A stretch of 64,000 nucleotides of DNA from Anaerolineales bacterium (GTDB lineage: Bacteria; Chloroflexota; Anaerolineae; Anaerolineales; E44-bin32). The stretch spans positions 30,669 through 94,668 of the forward strand of contig JARGGH010000006.1 in the NCBI GenBank assembly GCA_029210945.1, in the 5' to 3' direction. Below the pieces are notes generated by a model, which was given only the letters and a program-made list of their open reading frames with translations, had not been told where the DNA came from and did not search any database. The first letter of the stretch is position 1. Each line of letters begins with the position of its first letter. Below, in pieces: positions 36,675 through 47,000 of this stretch. The translations under genes and the position numbers were made by a program.

Positions 36675-37889
36675 CTATTTCCCCGGTTTTGATTTCTTCG
36701 AAGTGGAGCGCCTGGGTGCGCTCGCAACGTTGCGCCCTTTTGAGGATGGCTTACTGTGAAATTTCTCGACTAGGCCAGCAATCTCCTGATCCTCTTTAAC
36801 CTGTTGGTCGAGGTACTGATCGATGAATGGAGATCTGCGCAATCGCAGTGACATGCGGGCAGTGCTCTCAATGTCTTCAATCTCAGCTCTGTGCCTTCCA
36901 TCGGCGATGGCATGGGCCCGGGCAGCTTCGAAAAGTGTGATTTCCGAACGGAGCGAATGAATCCCGAGTTCCTGTATCAGATTCTGCCCGAAGCGCTCGG
37001 CTTGCTCTGCGATCTCTACCGAGTGAATCTGCTCACGCGCGGCCTGAAGTTCGACGCGCATGATTTCCATCGCCTCCTGGTGCAAACGGATAAATTCACG
37101 CGGATTCCGGCGGTGAGCGATGGATCGTTTATACGCTTCCAACCGGTCGTTTTGATCTCGCAGTCCGCGCACGATGACCCGCAATCCGAAGCGATCCAAT
37201 ATTTGTGGCCTTAAATTCCCCTCTTCCGGGTTCATCGAGCCGATGAGCACAAATCGTGCCCGGTAAGTGGCTGCCAGTGGGCCACGGTGCACGCTGTATG
37301 TTCCCTGTGCGGCAGCATCAAGAATCGCATCTGCGATCTCATCATCAAGCAGGTTGACCTCATCGATATAGAGGATATTCTGATCTGCGCGTGCGAGGAT
37401 GCCCCGCTCGACCCGCAGTCGTTGATGGACAGCCGCGCGCTCATCGATCCCGCCGATCACGTCCTCCAAGCGTGCGTTGAGCGGCAGCTCGATCAAGCGC
37501 ACCCGGTCTGTGTAGGTGAGTGGTTCGCCCTGAGCGAAACGCTGCGCACATTCTGGGCATACTGCGTCGATGCCGCCCGCTTCAATGTCTTCGGGAAGGC
37601 ACCCGTAGTTACATCTGCTGCGATGGACATCGGGTAAGAGGTCCGTCAGGCTGCGAACGGCGGTCGTTTTAGCAGTCCCGCGCGGTCCGACCAATAACGC
37701 GCCTCCGATCGTCGGGTTGATCAGCGAGAGCAGCAGGGCTAACTTCATCTCCGGTTGACCGACGATGGCCAGGAATGGGAACGGCAAATGCTCGGCCAGG
37801 CCCATGTCCTCGGCGGGAGGGGCGTCGAGAATTCGCTTGGCGCCGGCCTTGCTGATGAGGTCGGTAAGAGATTGGACTCCACCGCTCAT
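36675..37889 (-). CDS. Magnesium-chelatase-type AAA+ ATPase (BchI/ChlI-like), orphan
   Basis: A 404-residue AAA+ protein. Walker A is GPRGTAKTT, Walker B ILYIDEVNLLDDEI, sensor 1 LIGSMNPEEG, followed by the arginine finger region QILDRFGLRV. After Walker A comes an insertion with CNYGC and CPECAQRF that could bind zinc. No BchD/BchH or cobaltochelatase partner is in view, so a chlorophyll role is unlikely; it may act like MoxR-type AAA+ proteins. The C-terminus is a basic tail (SKPSSKGRNVASAPRRSTSKKSK). ATG 37889 has AAAAGG 9 bp upstream. Confidence 0.88.
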   Translation of the reverse strand: MSGGVQSLTDLISKAGAKRILDAPPAEDMGLAEHLPFPFLAIVGQPEMKLALLLSLINPTIGGALLVGPRGTAKTTAVRSLTDLLPDVHRSRCNYGCLPEDIEAGGIDAVCPECAQRFAQGEPLTYTDRVRLIELPLNARLEDVIGGIDERAAVHQRLRVERGILARADQNILYIDEVNLLDDEIADAILDAAAQGTYSVHRGPLAATYRARFVLIGSMNPEEGNLRPQILDRFGLRVIVRGLRDQNDRLEAYKRSIAHRRNPREFIRLHQEAMEIMRVELQAAREQIHSVEIAEQAERFGQNLIQELGIHSLRSEITLFEAARAHAIADGRHRAEIEDIESTARMSLRLRRSPFIDQYLDQQVKEDQEIAGLVEKFHSKPSSKGRNVASAPRRSTSKKSKPGK

Positions 37890-37894
37890 TGCGA

Positions 37895-38389
37895 TCAACC
37901 TTTTGCCGCCAGTTCCCGTTGGGCGAGACGGTACGCCTGCCGTTCGGCGGCTTCCTGCATGCGTCTCTTCTCCAGGTCGCTCTCAGCGACCAGCCCCGGG
38001 ACGGCAGTAGGTGTGCCGTCTTCATCAAGGGCAACATACACAAGGTAAGCAGTGTTGGTATGTGTGCGCTCGCCTGATATTGGGTTCTCGGCGATCACCT
38101 GCACGCGGGTTTCCATCGAGGTCCGACCTGCGTAGGTCACGATCGCTTCGAGCGTGATCAGATCGCCGATGCGAATTGGTTCGTGAAACATCATCTGATC
38201 GATCGCCACCGTAACGACTCTGTTTTGGCTGTGCCGCATCGCTGCAAGCGCACCCGCTTCGTCAGCCAGCTTCATGATCCAGCCTCCGTGCACATCCCCT
38301 CTTAAATTGGCATGTTCAGGCTGCATGAGCTGGCTGAGCGTCACGCAGGAACTTTGCGCTGGTTTCGGGTCAGAGCTAAAGCTGTTCAC
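37895..38389 (-). CDS. Acyl-CoA thioesterase (hotdog, YciA/BACH type)
   Basis: A 164-residue hotdog-fold enzyme hydrolysing acyl-CoAs. The core block MQPEHANLRGDVHGGWIMKLADEAGALAAMRHSQNRVVTVAIDQM carries the Asn/Asp-containing catalytic segment typical of the family. The GTG start overlaps the upstream stop as GTGA. A charged C-terminal extension follows the fold. Coupling with the preceding small gene is translational; functional linkage is not clear. Confidence 0.92.
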   Translation of the reverse strand: MNSFSSDPKPAQSSCVTLSQLMQPEHANLRGDVHGGWIMKLADEAGALAAMRHSQNRVVTVAIDQMMFHEPIRIGDLITLEAIVTYAGRTSMETRVQVIAENPISGERTHTNTAYLVYVALDEDGTPTAVPGLVAESDLEKRRMQEAAERQAYRLAQRELAAKG

Positions 38390-38769
38390 TCCATATCTTC
38401 CTTAAAGTCGCCAGTGTCGGTCGTGTGCAGTCGTTGGGGTTCTTCTTCAAGGACGTCGATCGTCTCGAAGCGAAGTTCGGCCATCATCGGGGGCAGCGGC
38501 ACCGTGGCTGGCGGTCGAATCTTCTTGGGCGGCGGTGGGACATTTGAGCGCTTCAGTGACTGCTCCATGATTCGTTTTCGGATGATGCGCGGTTCTTTCG
38601 TGAGCCATCCAACGTAGACACCATCCACATCGAAGACCTCACGGGCAGGGGTCACAAATCCGATCCACTCGCCGGTTGTATTAAATATATGGGGAAATAC
38701 AAGCAGAGCCGCCCAATCACCGGGCGTGGTGTAGATCGGGATTGGCTTGCGTGACTTGTCTCCGCTCAT
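38386..38769 (-). CDS. Small protein with repeated beta motifs, possibly 4-fold beta-flower type
   Basis: A 127-residue protein. Residues about 20-62 contain three similar short strands: NTTGEWIGFVTPAREVFDVDGVYVGWLTKEPRI. This G-x-W/Y-x-G-W pattern resembles what I recall of 4-fold beta-flower domains, but that assignment is tentative. A Pro-rich linker (PPPPKKIRPPATVPLPP) and an acidic tail follow. It overlaps the thioesterase gene by 4 bp, which supports it as a real gene. Confidence 0.7.
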   Translation of the reverse strand: MSGDKSRKPIPIYTTPGDWAALLVFPHIFNTTGEWIGFVTPAREVFDVDGVYVGWLTKEPRIIRKRIMEQSLKRSNVPPPPKKIRPPATVPLPPMMAELRFETIDVLEEEPQRLHTTDTGDFKEDME

Positions 38770-38847
38770 CCTTCGCTCCAGAAAACCAGATCATCTTAAT
38801 AAATTATATTGTCAGACGGTACGTTTGAAAACGGATTCACGGATCTC

Positions 38848-39345
38848 TTACTCGACGTCGGAGTAGGTCCAGACCCGATTAATGCCAAAGTTCCAGAAGA
38901 GCACAACGATTACGGCCAATGCCAGCGCCAGGTTACGTCCCACGACAACCGCCGGTATCTGGTCGAGAACACGGGAAAAGATGTCGAACGTCTCCTGTAT
39001 TTGTGGGAGCCAACCGCTTGCAAGACGGATAAATGTCGCCTCCGAGAGCGCATAGAGCGGTGTCCGGATTGCCAGTCCGATCAAGCTCACCAGCCCGAAC
39101 TGGACTGCCTGAGAGGTAATATTTTTCGAGCGTGAGTCGGGATAAGTCCAATATCGATTCCAAAGAAAATTGCTGACGACCGCTGCCGAGAAAGAGAGCA
39201 TGCTTGCCGCAACACTCCATATTCCGAGAACATTGGCCAGTAAGTTGAAACTGCCAAAGTCCACGACTGCGCCGATGACGCCTACGACGCAAAATTTTAG
39301 AAATCGGGTGATTTCACGTCTGGAGCGGGCAGAGAGTCTTTTCAT
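38848..39345 (-). CDS. GtrA-family membrane protein
   Basis: A 165-residue protein with four membrane helices ([62 protein letters not shown], and a last one near [14 protein letters not shown]). It carries the [10 protein letters not shown] and NRVWTY signatures of GtrA, which helps move polyprenyl-linked sugars in cell-surface polysaccharide synthesis. Its ATG overlaps the UDP-sugar decarboxylase stop by 4 bp, consistent with a shared role in surface glycans. Confidence 0.92.
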   Translation of the reverse strand: MKRLSARSRREITRFLKFCVVGVIGAVVDFGSFNLLANVLGIWSVAASMLSFSAAVVSNFLWNRYWTYPDSRSKNITSQAVQFGLVSLIGLAIRTPLYALSEATFIRLASGWLPQIQETFDIFSRVLDQIPAVVVGRNLALALAVIVVLFWNFGINRVWTYSDVE

Positions 39346-40292
39346 AAGCGACTGTCAAAATCAGCAATCGTCTTGTCCAGGCCGGTCTTCAGGTCGATTA
39401 CCGGCTCCCAGTCGAGGACCTTTTTGGCTTTCGAGATATCCGGTTTTCGCCGTTCAGGGTCCGCAGGCGCCCGGCCGCCGGGTATGCGCTCGATGCCGCC
39501 TTTGTTGCCTGTTATGGCGTTGATCTCTTCCGCGAGGCTCAAGATCGAAAGCTCGACGGGGTTGCCGAGGTTAACTGGCAGTGCCTCCGATGAGCTCAGC
39601 AAGCGGTAGAGTCCGTCCACCAGATCATCGACGTAACAGAAGCTGCGCGTTTGTGATCCGTCTCCGTAGACCGTCAGCGGTTTGCCCTGCAGGGCCTGGA
39701 CAATGAAATTGGGCACCACGCGCCCATCATCCGGGCGCATGCGCGGCCCGTAAGTGTTAAAGATCCGGGCGATGTGCGTATCCAGATCGTGGTAACGATG
39801 GTATGCCATCGTTATCGCTTCTGCAAAGCGCTTCGCTTCATCGTATACAGAGCGCGGACCGACCGGGTCGACGTGGCCCCAGTAGCTCTCGCGCTGGGGG
39901 TGTTCCTTCGGATCGCCATAGACCTCCGATGTCGACGCCAGCAGGAAGGAAGCTTCATGCGACCTTGCGACACCCAGCGCATTGTGAGTGCCAAGCGCCC
40001 CGACTTTCAGAGTCTGGATGGGAAGCTGCAGGTAGCCATAAGGCGAGGTCGGGTTGGGGCTGGCGGGTGAGGCTAGATGCATCACGGCGTCTGCCCGGCC
40101 CGGGATGAAAATGAAATTGGACACATCGTACTTGATGAAGCTGAAGTCGTCGCGCCCCGCAAGATGAGTGATATTCTCGATATTACCCGTGACCAAATTG
40201 TCGATGACCACGACCTCATGGCCCTCAGATAGCAGCCGATCACATAGGTGGGAGCCGATGAAGCCCGCACCACCCGTCACTAGAATTTTCAA
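39342..40292 (-). CDS. UDP-glucuronate decarboxylase-like NAD-dependent epimerase/dehydratase
   Basis: A 316-residue extended SDR. NAD binding [15 protein letters not shown] is at the N-terminus; the catalytic YxxxK is in [12 protein letters not shown], preceded by [14 protein letters not shown]. The blocks [22 protein letters not shown] and [24 protein letters not shown] are typical of UDP-xylose synthase. It would supply UDP-xylose for surface glycans. The start is TTG 40292 with GGGAGTG 5 bp upstream; no ATG fits. It is coupled to gtrA. Confidence 0.92.
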   Translation of the reverse strand: MKILVTGGAGFIGSHLCDRLLSEGHEVVVIDNLVTGNIENITHLAGRDDFSFIKYDVSNFIFIPGRADAVMHLASPASPNPTSPYGYLQLPIQTLKVGALGTHNALGVARSHEASFLLASTSEVYGDPKEHPQRESYWGHVDPVGPRSVYDEAKRFAEAITMAYHRYHDLDTHIARIFNTYGPRMRPDDGRVVPNFIVQALQGKPLTVYGDGSQTRSFCYVDDLVDGLYRLLSSSEALPVNLGNPVELSILSLAEEINAITGNKGGIERIPGGRAPADPERRKPDISKAKKVLDWEPVIDLKTGLDKTIADFDSRL

Positions 40293-40357
40293 TGTACACT
40301 CCCGTCATGAATATTGCAGATTAGCTCCATGATACCTGTTCCGGGTGAATTTTTCGC

Positions 40358-41959
40358 TTAAGAAGACCAATCAATTAATATTGCCTGTCCATCGTTCGTC
40401 AGCTGCTGACCGACACCGGTTTGGATGTCGATGACCCAGAGGTCGTTCCGATAGATGACGGCGATCCGATCTCCAGCCGGGGACCATACCGGCCCGGGGA
40501 GGGCGGGATCCAGTCCTGGTTCACCTTCGGGCGGGAAGAGAACGCGCCGGTTGCTACCGTCCCGGTCGATCACAACGAGTCGGTAGGACGAATTCTTGCT
40601 TTCAAGCGGGTTGATCGCTTGGAAGAAAGCAACTTTGTAAGCGATCTCCGGCGTATCGACGTCGAGGATTGGCGAGACGCTCGGGTAGGCGAACATACCG
40701 GCTCGCTGCGAAAGCAATACGTGCTGTCCTGTGCGCTGAGTGTTGACGGCCAGGTGGAAGATCGGTGAGGACTGCGGATTCTCGATCCCGACCGGTTCAC
40801 CGTGGTCCACAAAATAGAGTGACTGTTGGTCCTGGCCCCAGGCGATCCCCGGAACCCAGGCCCAATCTTCAAGCGTTTGGAAGGGCGTAATCTCATGGAC
40901 CTGAACGAATGTTTCGTTATCAAAATCTACGATCCCAACGCTATCCGCACGGATATAGGCGAGATGTTCGTCGTCCCGTCCCCAGGCGAATGAAGTTCCC
41001 CACCATCCGTACTGTCCACCGGCGCTAGCATCGAGGATGGTGCGTTCGCGCAGCACCCGGCCTGCCTCGGAGAACACGATCGTCTTAAGATCATTGTTCG
41101 CCTGCCATCCCGGTGGCGAGGGGCTGGCCTCGACCGTTGAGTACGCGACGATCAACGACGATTGGAGCGGCACCCAGTCCGCGAAGTGGATGACATTCCG
41201 GATACCGAGATCGAATGGTTCGGCCCCGGCGTCATCCAGCGATACCACCCAGAGCTCATTAATCAGCTCGCCGTCCGCTTCCTGGGGCGATCGCGAAAAC
41301 AGCAGCCAGTCCCCGTCCGGGGAAACCTGGAGGATGCGGCCGTCCAGATCGCCGTAGACCACGACCGGTCTGCGGTTGCCGCTGTTCCCTGAGATGAGCC
41401 ATGCGTTGCCTCCCGAGATATAAACCAGCTTGCCCTGAATCGAAATCGGCGTGTGGCTGGACTGCGTACCGACCATCAGGATCTCGGGCAGCGGGTTCTC
41501 TAATATCACATTTTTAACCGGCGCCCTGGAGATTTCCTCGCCGCCTTCCTCTATGACGCGATAAGTGATCTCCTGCCGGCCGTTCTGACCTGGCTGCAGC
41601 AAGCGCGTTTCGCCCTCGGGCAGCGACTCATTCCGTATGGTCTGACGCTCATAGGGGATCACGATTTCCTCGATCTCAAAGCGCTCGCTGACGCGAGTGA
41701 CGCGGATCAGGGTCCCTTCATCAACGGTTGTGTACGCAGGCGGATCGACACGATCGAGTGCGGCCAGCGCGATCCCGGCGCTATCCAATGATTGCTGCAC
41801 GGTGGAGCCAGCCGGCACCGCGACCGCTTGCGTTTGATCGTCGATCTCTATCTGGATCTCGATGCTGCGCGCCGTCGCCTGGGGGCGGCCACAGGCAGCC
41901 AGCAGGCCGGTGATAAGCAAGAGATGCAGGATGAGATAGACCGTTCGGTTTGGTTTCAT
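40358..41959 (-). CDS. Lipoprotein with DUF348/G5-like region and TolB-type propeller
   Basis: A 533-residue predicted lipoprotein; the signal peptide ends in the lipobox LLAAC (Cys22). Residues about 35-155 resemble DUF348 plus a G5 domain (VPAGSTVQQSLDSAGIAL, then EEIVIPYERQTIRNESLPEGETRLLQPGQNGRQEITYRV). From about residue 170 there are WD40-like blades (VSPDGDWLLFSRSP, SFAWGRDDEHLAYIR, GPVWSPAGDRIAVIY). G5 domains bind peptidoglycan or sugars. The protein is probably a wall-associated surface lipoprotein; its ligand is unknown. It is 40 bp after another lipoprotein gene. Confidence 0.85.
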   Translation of the reverse strand: MKPNRTVYLILHLLLITGLLAACGRPQATARSIEIQIEIDDQTQAVAVPAGSTVQQSLDSAGIALAALDRVDPPAYTTVDEGTLIRVTRVSERFEIEEIVIPYERQTIRNESLPEGETRLLQPGQNGRQEITYRVIEEGGEEISRAPVKNVILENPLPEILMVGTQSSHTPISIQGKLVYISGGNAWLISGNSGNRRPVVVYGDLDGRILQVSPDGDWLLFSRSPQEADGELINELWVVSLDDAGAEPFDLGIRNVIHFADWVPLQSSLIVAYSTVEASPSPPGWQANNDLKTIVFSEAGRVLRERTILDASAGGQYGWWGTSFAWGRDDEHLAYIRADSVGIVDFDNETFVQVHEITPFQTLEDWAWVPGIAWGQDQQSLYFVDHGEPVGIENPQSSPIFHLAVNTQRTGQHVLLSQRAGMFAYPSVSPILDVDTPEIAYKVAFFQAINPLESKNSSYRLVVIDRDGSNRRVLFPPEGEPGLDPALPGPVWSPAGDRIAVIYRNDLWVIDIQTGVGQQLTNDGQAILIDWSS

Positions 41960-41999
41960 TGCTGGCTATCCACCGCGTTGGTATAATCCATGGGCCCGA

Positions 42000-42587
42000 T
42001 TAACGAAGCTCACCGACGATTGTCATCAGGCCATCGGTGATCGCGAGTGATGAGATGCGAATCCCGGTGGCGAGGGAGCCAATCGAGCCAGTGAATGCTT
42101 CCGTGAGCACTGCAGAAATGGTGCTCTTCAATGCGGATGGTGCAGGAACCGGGCCAACCGATGCTTCGGATAACTGGAATGTAATTTCACCTTCCTGCGA
42201 CAGCTCCGGTGTGACCGTGATGAGGATATTCGCTTTCAAGATGCCGCGTTCAGCGATGCCGTACACATGGATCTGGTCGTTTTGCAGGTAAACCTGAGGG
42301 TTGCGGATCAGCGGCTCCTCTCTTGTCTCGATGCGCTCTGCAAGGAACGCAGTCATCTGCGCTTCATTGATAAGGATACTGACCTGACCTGTCTCAACGG
42401 CGGCTTCGAGCGCGGACTGCCAGTTGGCTTGCAGCTCCTCGGCAGCTGCGGGCTGGACGGGAATGCTGGCTCCGGGAGCCTGCGGCCCCCCGAGATCGAC
42501 CTGGCAGGCCAGGGATGCCAGAACCAGGCTGAGGAAAACAAGCATGATTGGAAAAGGAACCAGAGCATACTTTCGTGACAGATTCAC
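42000..42587 (-). CDS. Predicted lipoprotein of unknown function
   Basis: A 195-residue protein with signal peptide and lipobox (LASLAC, Cys28). The mature part holds helices and repeated amphipathic strands (VSILINEAQMTAFLAERIE, IHVYGIAERGILKANILITVTPE), vaguely like DUF2993/LmeA lipid-binding proteins; that resemblance is weak. GTG 42587 has GGGGAG about 7 bp upstream. A TATAAT on the minus strand at 42621-42626 is the probable -10. It leads a two-gene lipoprotein operon. Confidence 0.8.
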   Translation of the reverse strand: MNLSRKYALVPFPIMLVFLSLVLASLACQVDLGGPQAPGASIPVQPAAAEELQANWQSALEAAVETGQVSILINEAQMTAFLAERIETREEPLIRNPQVYLQNDQIHVYGIAERGILKANILITVTPELSQEGEITFQLSEASVGPVPAPSALKSTISAVLTEAFTGSIGSLATGIRISSLAITDGLMTIVGELR

Positions 42588-42620
42588 AAGACAACTCCCC
42601 GGAAATTGAAATCGGGCCAG

Positions 42621-42626
42621 ATTATA
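42621..42626 (-). promoter_or_regulatory. Probable -10 element of the lipoprotein operon
   Basis: Minus strand TATAAT 34 bp before the GTG start of the lipoprotein gene; no good -35 at the expected distance. It overlaps the region just before the scpB start. Confidence 0.4.
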
Positions 42627-42628
42627 GC

Positions 42629-43240
42629 ATGTCGGATGAGGTGGATGAACTAAACACAGAACCTCTGGACCTCAAGGCGCGGGTGGAAACGCTCCTATTT
42701 GTCGCTTCCACGACGACCACTGCCAGTCAACTGGCTGCCGTCTTAGGGGAGACCCCGCACCGTGTTGAAAACGCTCTGGATGAGCTTGCTAACTCGCTGG
42801 GGGGGCGGGGTATTCGTTTGCAGCGAACATCTCAGGGTGTGCAGCTCACCTCGGCACCCGAAGCTGCACAGGATGTCGAAAACTTCCTTCAATTGGAGGA
42901 GACGGCGCGGCTTACCCGCGCAGCGCTTGAAGCGTTGGCGATCATTGCCTATGAGCAGCCGGTCACTCGCCCGCAGATCGACGCGATCAGGGGCGTAAAC
43001 TCGGACAGCGTCCTGCGCACATTGTTGCGGCACGGCCTGATCGAGGAGGTCGGCCGCTCGGAAGGCCCTGGACGACCGATCCTTTATGCGACCACGGTCG
43101 ATTTTTTGAGCCATTTTGGGCTGGCATCCCTCGGGGATTTGCCAACCCTGGATATCGAAGGTGATCTGGCCAAATTAGGTGCACAAGAGGAGCAAACGCC
43201 GGTTGAAGACGGGGAGGAGTTGACAACGAACGATGGGTGA
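42629..43240 (+). CDS. scpB: Segregation and condensation protein B
   Basis: A 203-residue kleisin-associated winged-helix protein of the SMC-ScpAB condensin. The family core starts at LKARVETLLFVASTTTTASQLAAVLGE; LTRAALEALAIIAYEQPVTRPQIDAIRGVNSDSVLRTLLRHGLIEEVGR is the diagnostic central block. ATG 42629 is chosen because the frame's earlier start (42548) would run inside the divergent lipoprotein gene; no ribosome site is seen at either. scpA is not adjacent. It overlaps the rluB start by 8 bp. Confidence 0.93.
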   Translation: MSDEVDELNTEPLDLKARVETLLFVASTTTTASQLAAVLGETPHRVENALDELANSLGGRGIRLQRTSQGVQLTSAPEAAQDVENFLQLEETARLTRAALEALAIIAYEQPVTRPQIDAIRGVNSDSVLRTLLRHGLIEEVGRSEGPGRPILYATTVDFLSHFGLASLGDLPTLDIEGDLAKLGAQEEQTPVEDGEELTTNDG

Positions 43241-43958
43241 GCGGCTTCAGAAGATACTGGCGAACGCAGGTGTGGCCTCGCGTCGTGCAAGTGAGGAACT
43301 GATCCGTCAGGGCCGTGTCACGGTCGATGGTCACCGGGCTGAGATCGGGTTGAAAGTCGATCCGGAGCAGGTTGAGATTCGGGTTGATGGGCGCAGGATC
43401 TCAACGGCGGAGAAGAAAGTATATCTCTTGTTCAACAAGCCCAGCGGCGTCCTCTCTTCCACGAAATCCCAGGGCGGGCTTCCGACCGTGCTCGACTATG
43501 TCCGGGTAAAGCAGCGGGTCTATCCTGTCGGGCGCCTCGATGCTGAGAGCGAAGGTTTGATCCTGCTGACGAACGATGGCAGCGTCGCGCACCGGCTCAC
43601 ACACCCCCGCTTCGAGCACGAGAAGGAATACCGGGTGGAGCTTAACCGCCGGCCGGATGACGAACAGCTTGAAGCGTGGCGGCGCGGGGTGGTCTTGACT
43701 GGAGGATTCAGAACCAAGCGTGCCCGGGTATGGCGGGAACGTGCTGATCGACGAGGGCATTGGATCCGGGTCGTGCTCCAGGAAGGACGAAAACGCCAGA
43801 TCCGAGAAACGGCAGAAACCCTGGGCTTGAGGGTGGTTCGCATCATCCGCGCCCGGCTGCATGCGCTCGAGCTCGGGGCGTTGAAAACTGGTGAATGGCG
43901 GGAGCTCACGAAGGATGAGATCGCGCAATTGAAAGCAGTTGTGCGTCCCGATCGGTGA
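43233..43958 (+). CDS. rluB: Ribosomal large subunit pseudouridine synthase B family
   Basis: A 241-residue protein with an N-terminal S4 RNA-binding domain (ERLQKILANAGVASRRASEELIRQGRVTVDG) and an RsuA/RluB catalytic domain. The catalytic aspartate lies in VGRLDAESEGLILLTNDG; the KEYRVEL and GRKRQIRE blocks are also present. It modifies 23S rRNA near position 2605 in E. coli numbering. It overlaps scpB by 8 bp, the common scpB-rluB gene order in many bacteria. Confidence 0.95.
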   Translation: MGERLQKILANAGVASRRASEELIRQGRVTVDGHRAEIGLKVDPEQVEIRVDGRRISTAEKKVYLLFNKPSGVLSSTKSQGGLPTVLDYVRVKQRVYPVGRLDAESEGLILLTNDGSVAHRLTHPRFEHEKEYRVELNRRPDDEQLEAWRRGVVLTGGFRTKRARVWRERADRRGHWIRVVLQEGRKRQIRETAETLGLRVVRIIRARLHALELGALKTGEWRELTKDEIAQLKAVVRPDR

Positions 43959-44028
43959 AGTCTTTCTGTATGATTAATCGCGGTTAAAATCGAGTAGTCT
44001 GCTTGAGCATATTCTGGGAGTCTTGAAC

Positions 44029-47000
44029 ATGACTGGTGAGTCGGCGGTAAGCGAAGAGAACCAGCCCTGGTCGGATCGTCTTCTTGAGCGAACGAGCCGG
44101 ATCGATCTTGAAGCCAGCCTCTATATCGTTTTGATCCTGCTGGCAGTCTTCACACGGTTCTACGCGCTTGAGGCGCGTGTGATGAGCCATGACGAAAGTC
44201 TGCATACCCAGTTTTCATGGTACCTGGTCGAAGGCCGCGGGTTCAGCCACGACCCATTGATGCACGGCCCTTTCCAGATGCATGCCGTCGCGCTTTCCTA
44301 TTTTCTTTTCGGAGATTCCGACGCAACTGCACGATTCCCGGCTGCGTTTGCCGGGGTTTTGGCGGTCTTGATGGTGCTGCTCTTCCGAAAATGGCTTGGG
44401 CGGTGGGGGACGCTTGCCGCGACCGCCATGATGGTCTTCTCTCCCTACATGCTCTACTACAGCCGCTACGTCCGCAACGAGATGCTGGTCGTGCCGATGG
44501 CATTGCTGATGTTCTACGCGGTCTTCCGGTACTTCGAAACACGCCATGTGAAGTGGCTCTATCTCCTGGCTGCCTCGCTTGCGCTGCACTTTACCACCAA
44601 AGAAACTTCGTTCATCTATACGGCACAATTGCTTCTCTTTCTGGGACTTTATTTCGCCTGGCAAGTTCTGAGCGCGAGTTGGTCAAATTCTCGTTTAAAG
44701 TGGACGTTTGTAGCGGGACTGTTGACTGCGGCTGTCGGTGGTGTCCTCACGATGGGGTCCTTGTTTCTCGATTGGGCTGCTTCAGGTGAGGTGGCATCAG
44801 ATGCCAGCCTGCTTACCGGTGGCGAAGCCATAACTTCTGGCGTGGGGCTGTCGCCGCTGATCTCGTTCGGCTTGATTCTGGCGGTGGCTGGCGTGTTGTT
44901 GATGATGGTTGGACTGATCTTTGAGTACGGGAGGAAACTGCGCAGCGATTTTCCAGCTTTCGATCTGATCGTCGTGGTTTGGACGATGACGATGCCGCAG
45001 TTAGCCGCATTGCCGGCGAACATATTCGGATGGGATCCGCTTGAGTACAACTCCCTGCTTCCGTTGAGCCGCACGATCCTGCTGGTTGTCTTGCTGCTCG
45101 CCGCCAGCGTTGCAATTGGTGCCACCTGGAATTGGCGTAAATGGTTGGTCTCGGCCGCGGTTTTCTTCGGCATTTTCGTGGTGTTCCAGACGACGCTGTT
45201 CACGAACGAGGATGGCCTGGCGTCCGGGCTGGTCGGGTCGCTGGGTTATTGGCTTGAACAGCATGGTGTGGAGCGCGGCGGGCAGCCCTGGTTCTACTAT
45301 CTGTTCTTGCAGATTCCGCTGTATGAATTTCTCCCGGCGATCGGGGCACTTGGGGCGGGCGTGTATGCGCTGCGAGGCGCCAAGAGTGACGGCAAGCCAT
45401 CCCCAATCGACGCCTCAGGATTTCCGGTGATCGCTTTTCTCGGTTACTGGGCTCTCACGGCGATCACTGCTTATTCATTCGCCGGCGAGAAGATGCCGTG
45501 GCTCACGGTGCACATCGCGCTGCCGCTGATCTTATTCGGGGGTTGGGGGATCGGGAAATTTATCGAGCAGGTTGATTGGTCGGTAATCACGAGCGGGCGC
45601 GGTTGGCTTATTGTGATCCTGGTAATTCTCCTGTTGATCTCATTCACGCAGTTGGCAGGAAGTTTGCTTGGCGGTTCCCCTCCGTTTCAAGGTAACGAAC
45701 TCGACCAGCTCAGGGCCACGAACGGTTTTCTGACCGCGCTTGCATTCAGCCTCGGGGCGATCTTCGCTTTGTGGCGTTTGACGTCTGGATATTCGTTTGC
45801 AATGTTGGTACGGCTGGGCAGCGCGCTGACGCTGCTGGCCTTGTTCGGGTTGACCGTCCGTTCATCACTGCGCGCCTCGTTTGTCCACTATGATCTGGCC
45901 AATGAGTACCTTGTATATGCACACTCTGCACCGGGCGTAAAGACCGCCATGCGCCAGATCGAAGATCTCTCGCGTCGGACGACAGACGGCCTTGCCATTC
46001 AAGTCGCCTACGATGATGATGTCTCCTGGCCGTTGAATTGGTACCTGAGGGATTACACCGGCCAGTTCTACTTCGGCGCAAATCCGACCCGGGAGTTGTT
46101 GAACTACCCGGTCATTCTTGTCGGCGATAACAACTGGCAAAATGTGGAGCCGCTGCTGCGCGATGGATTCTTCAGCTATGAATACATCCGTATGTGGTGG
46201 CCGAATCAAGACTACTGGGCTTTAAAGTGGTCAAGCATAGAATCCGAACGAGACCGGACCTTGTCAGACGAAGCGGGCACGATCGAGCCGATGGGCCTCG
46301 GCGAGTATCTACGGTTTTCGTGGCAGCATATCAAGCCATTTTTTACCGACCGCGATGTACGGGCGGCGATTTGGGAGATCTGGCTGAATCGCGACTTCAC
46401 CAAATACGGTCAGGTCGCCCAGCGTGATTTGAGCATGCCGCGCTGGTCGCCTGCTGACCGCATGCGCCTGTACATCCGCAAAGACATCGCGGCCCAGGTA
46501 TGGGACTACGGTGTGAGCCCCGCTGCGTTGGAACCGCCAACCTTTGAAGATCCGTACGCAGATCGCATCTTCGATCTACAGGCCTCGCTGGTGGTGGGGC
46601 AGGAAGGGCTCTCCCCGGGCGATTTCTTCCGGCCGCGCGATCTGGCGATCGCACAGGATGGTTCGATCTACGTTGCCGATACGGCGAATCATCGCATCCA
46701 GCATCTCAGCCCGGAAGGTGAGGTGATGGAGCTGTGGGGCACCTACGGGAACCGGGCGCAGGGTGACGCACCCGGAGGTTCGTTTAACGAGCCGTGGGGC
46801 ATTGCAGTGGCTCCTGACGGCAACGTGTATGTCGCCGACACCTGGAATCACAGGATTCAGTGGTTCACCCCGGAGGGCGAGTTCATCGGAATGTTCGGCC
46901 AGGAGGGATACGGTGAAACCGCAAACTCGTTCTGGGGACCGCGTGACGTGGCAGTCGACCGGGAGGGTCGTGTCTACGTGAGCGACACCGGGAACAAGTA

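Noticed and set aside
41982..41987. Plus-strand TATAAT between the two lipoprotein genes
   Set aside because: It faces into the antisense of the lipoprotein gene, with no plus-strand gene and no -35.
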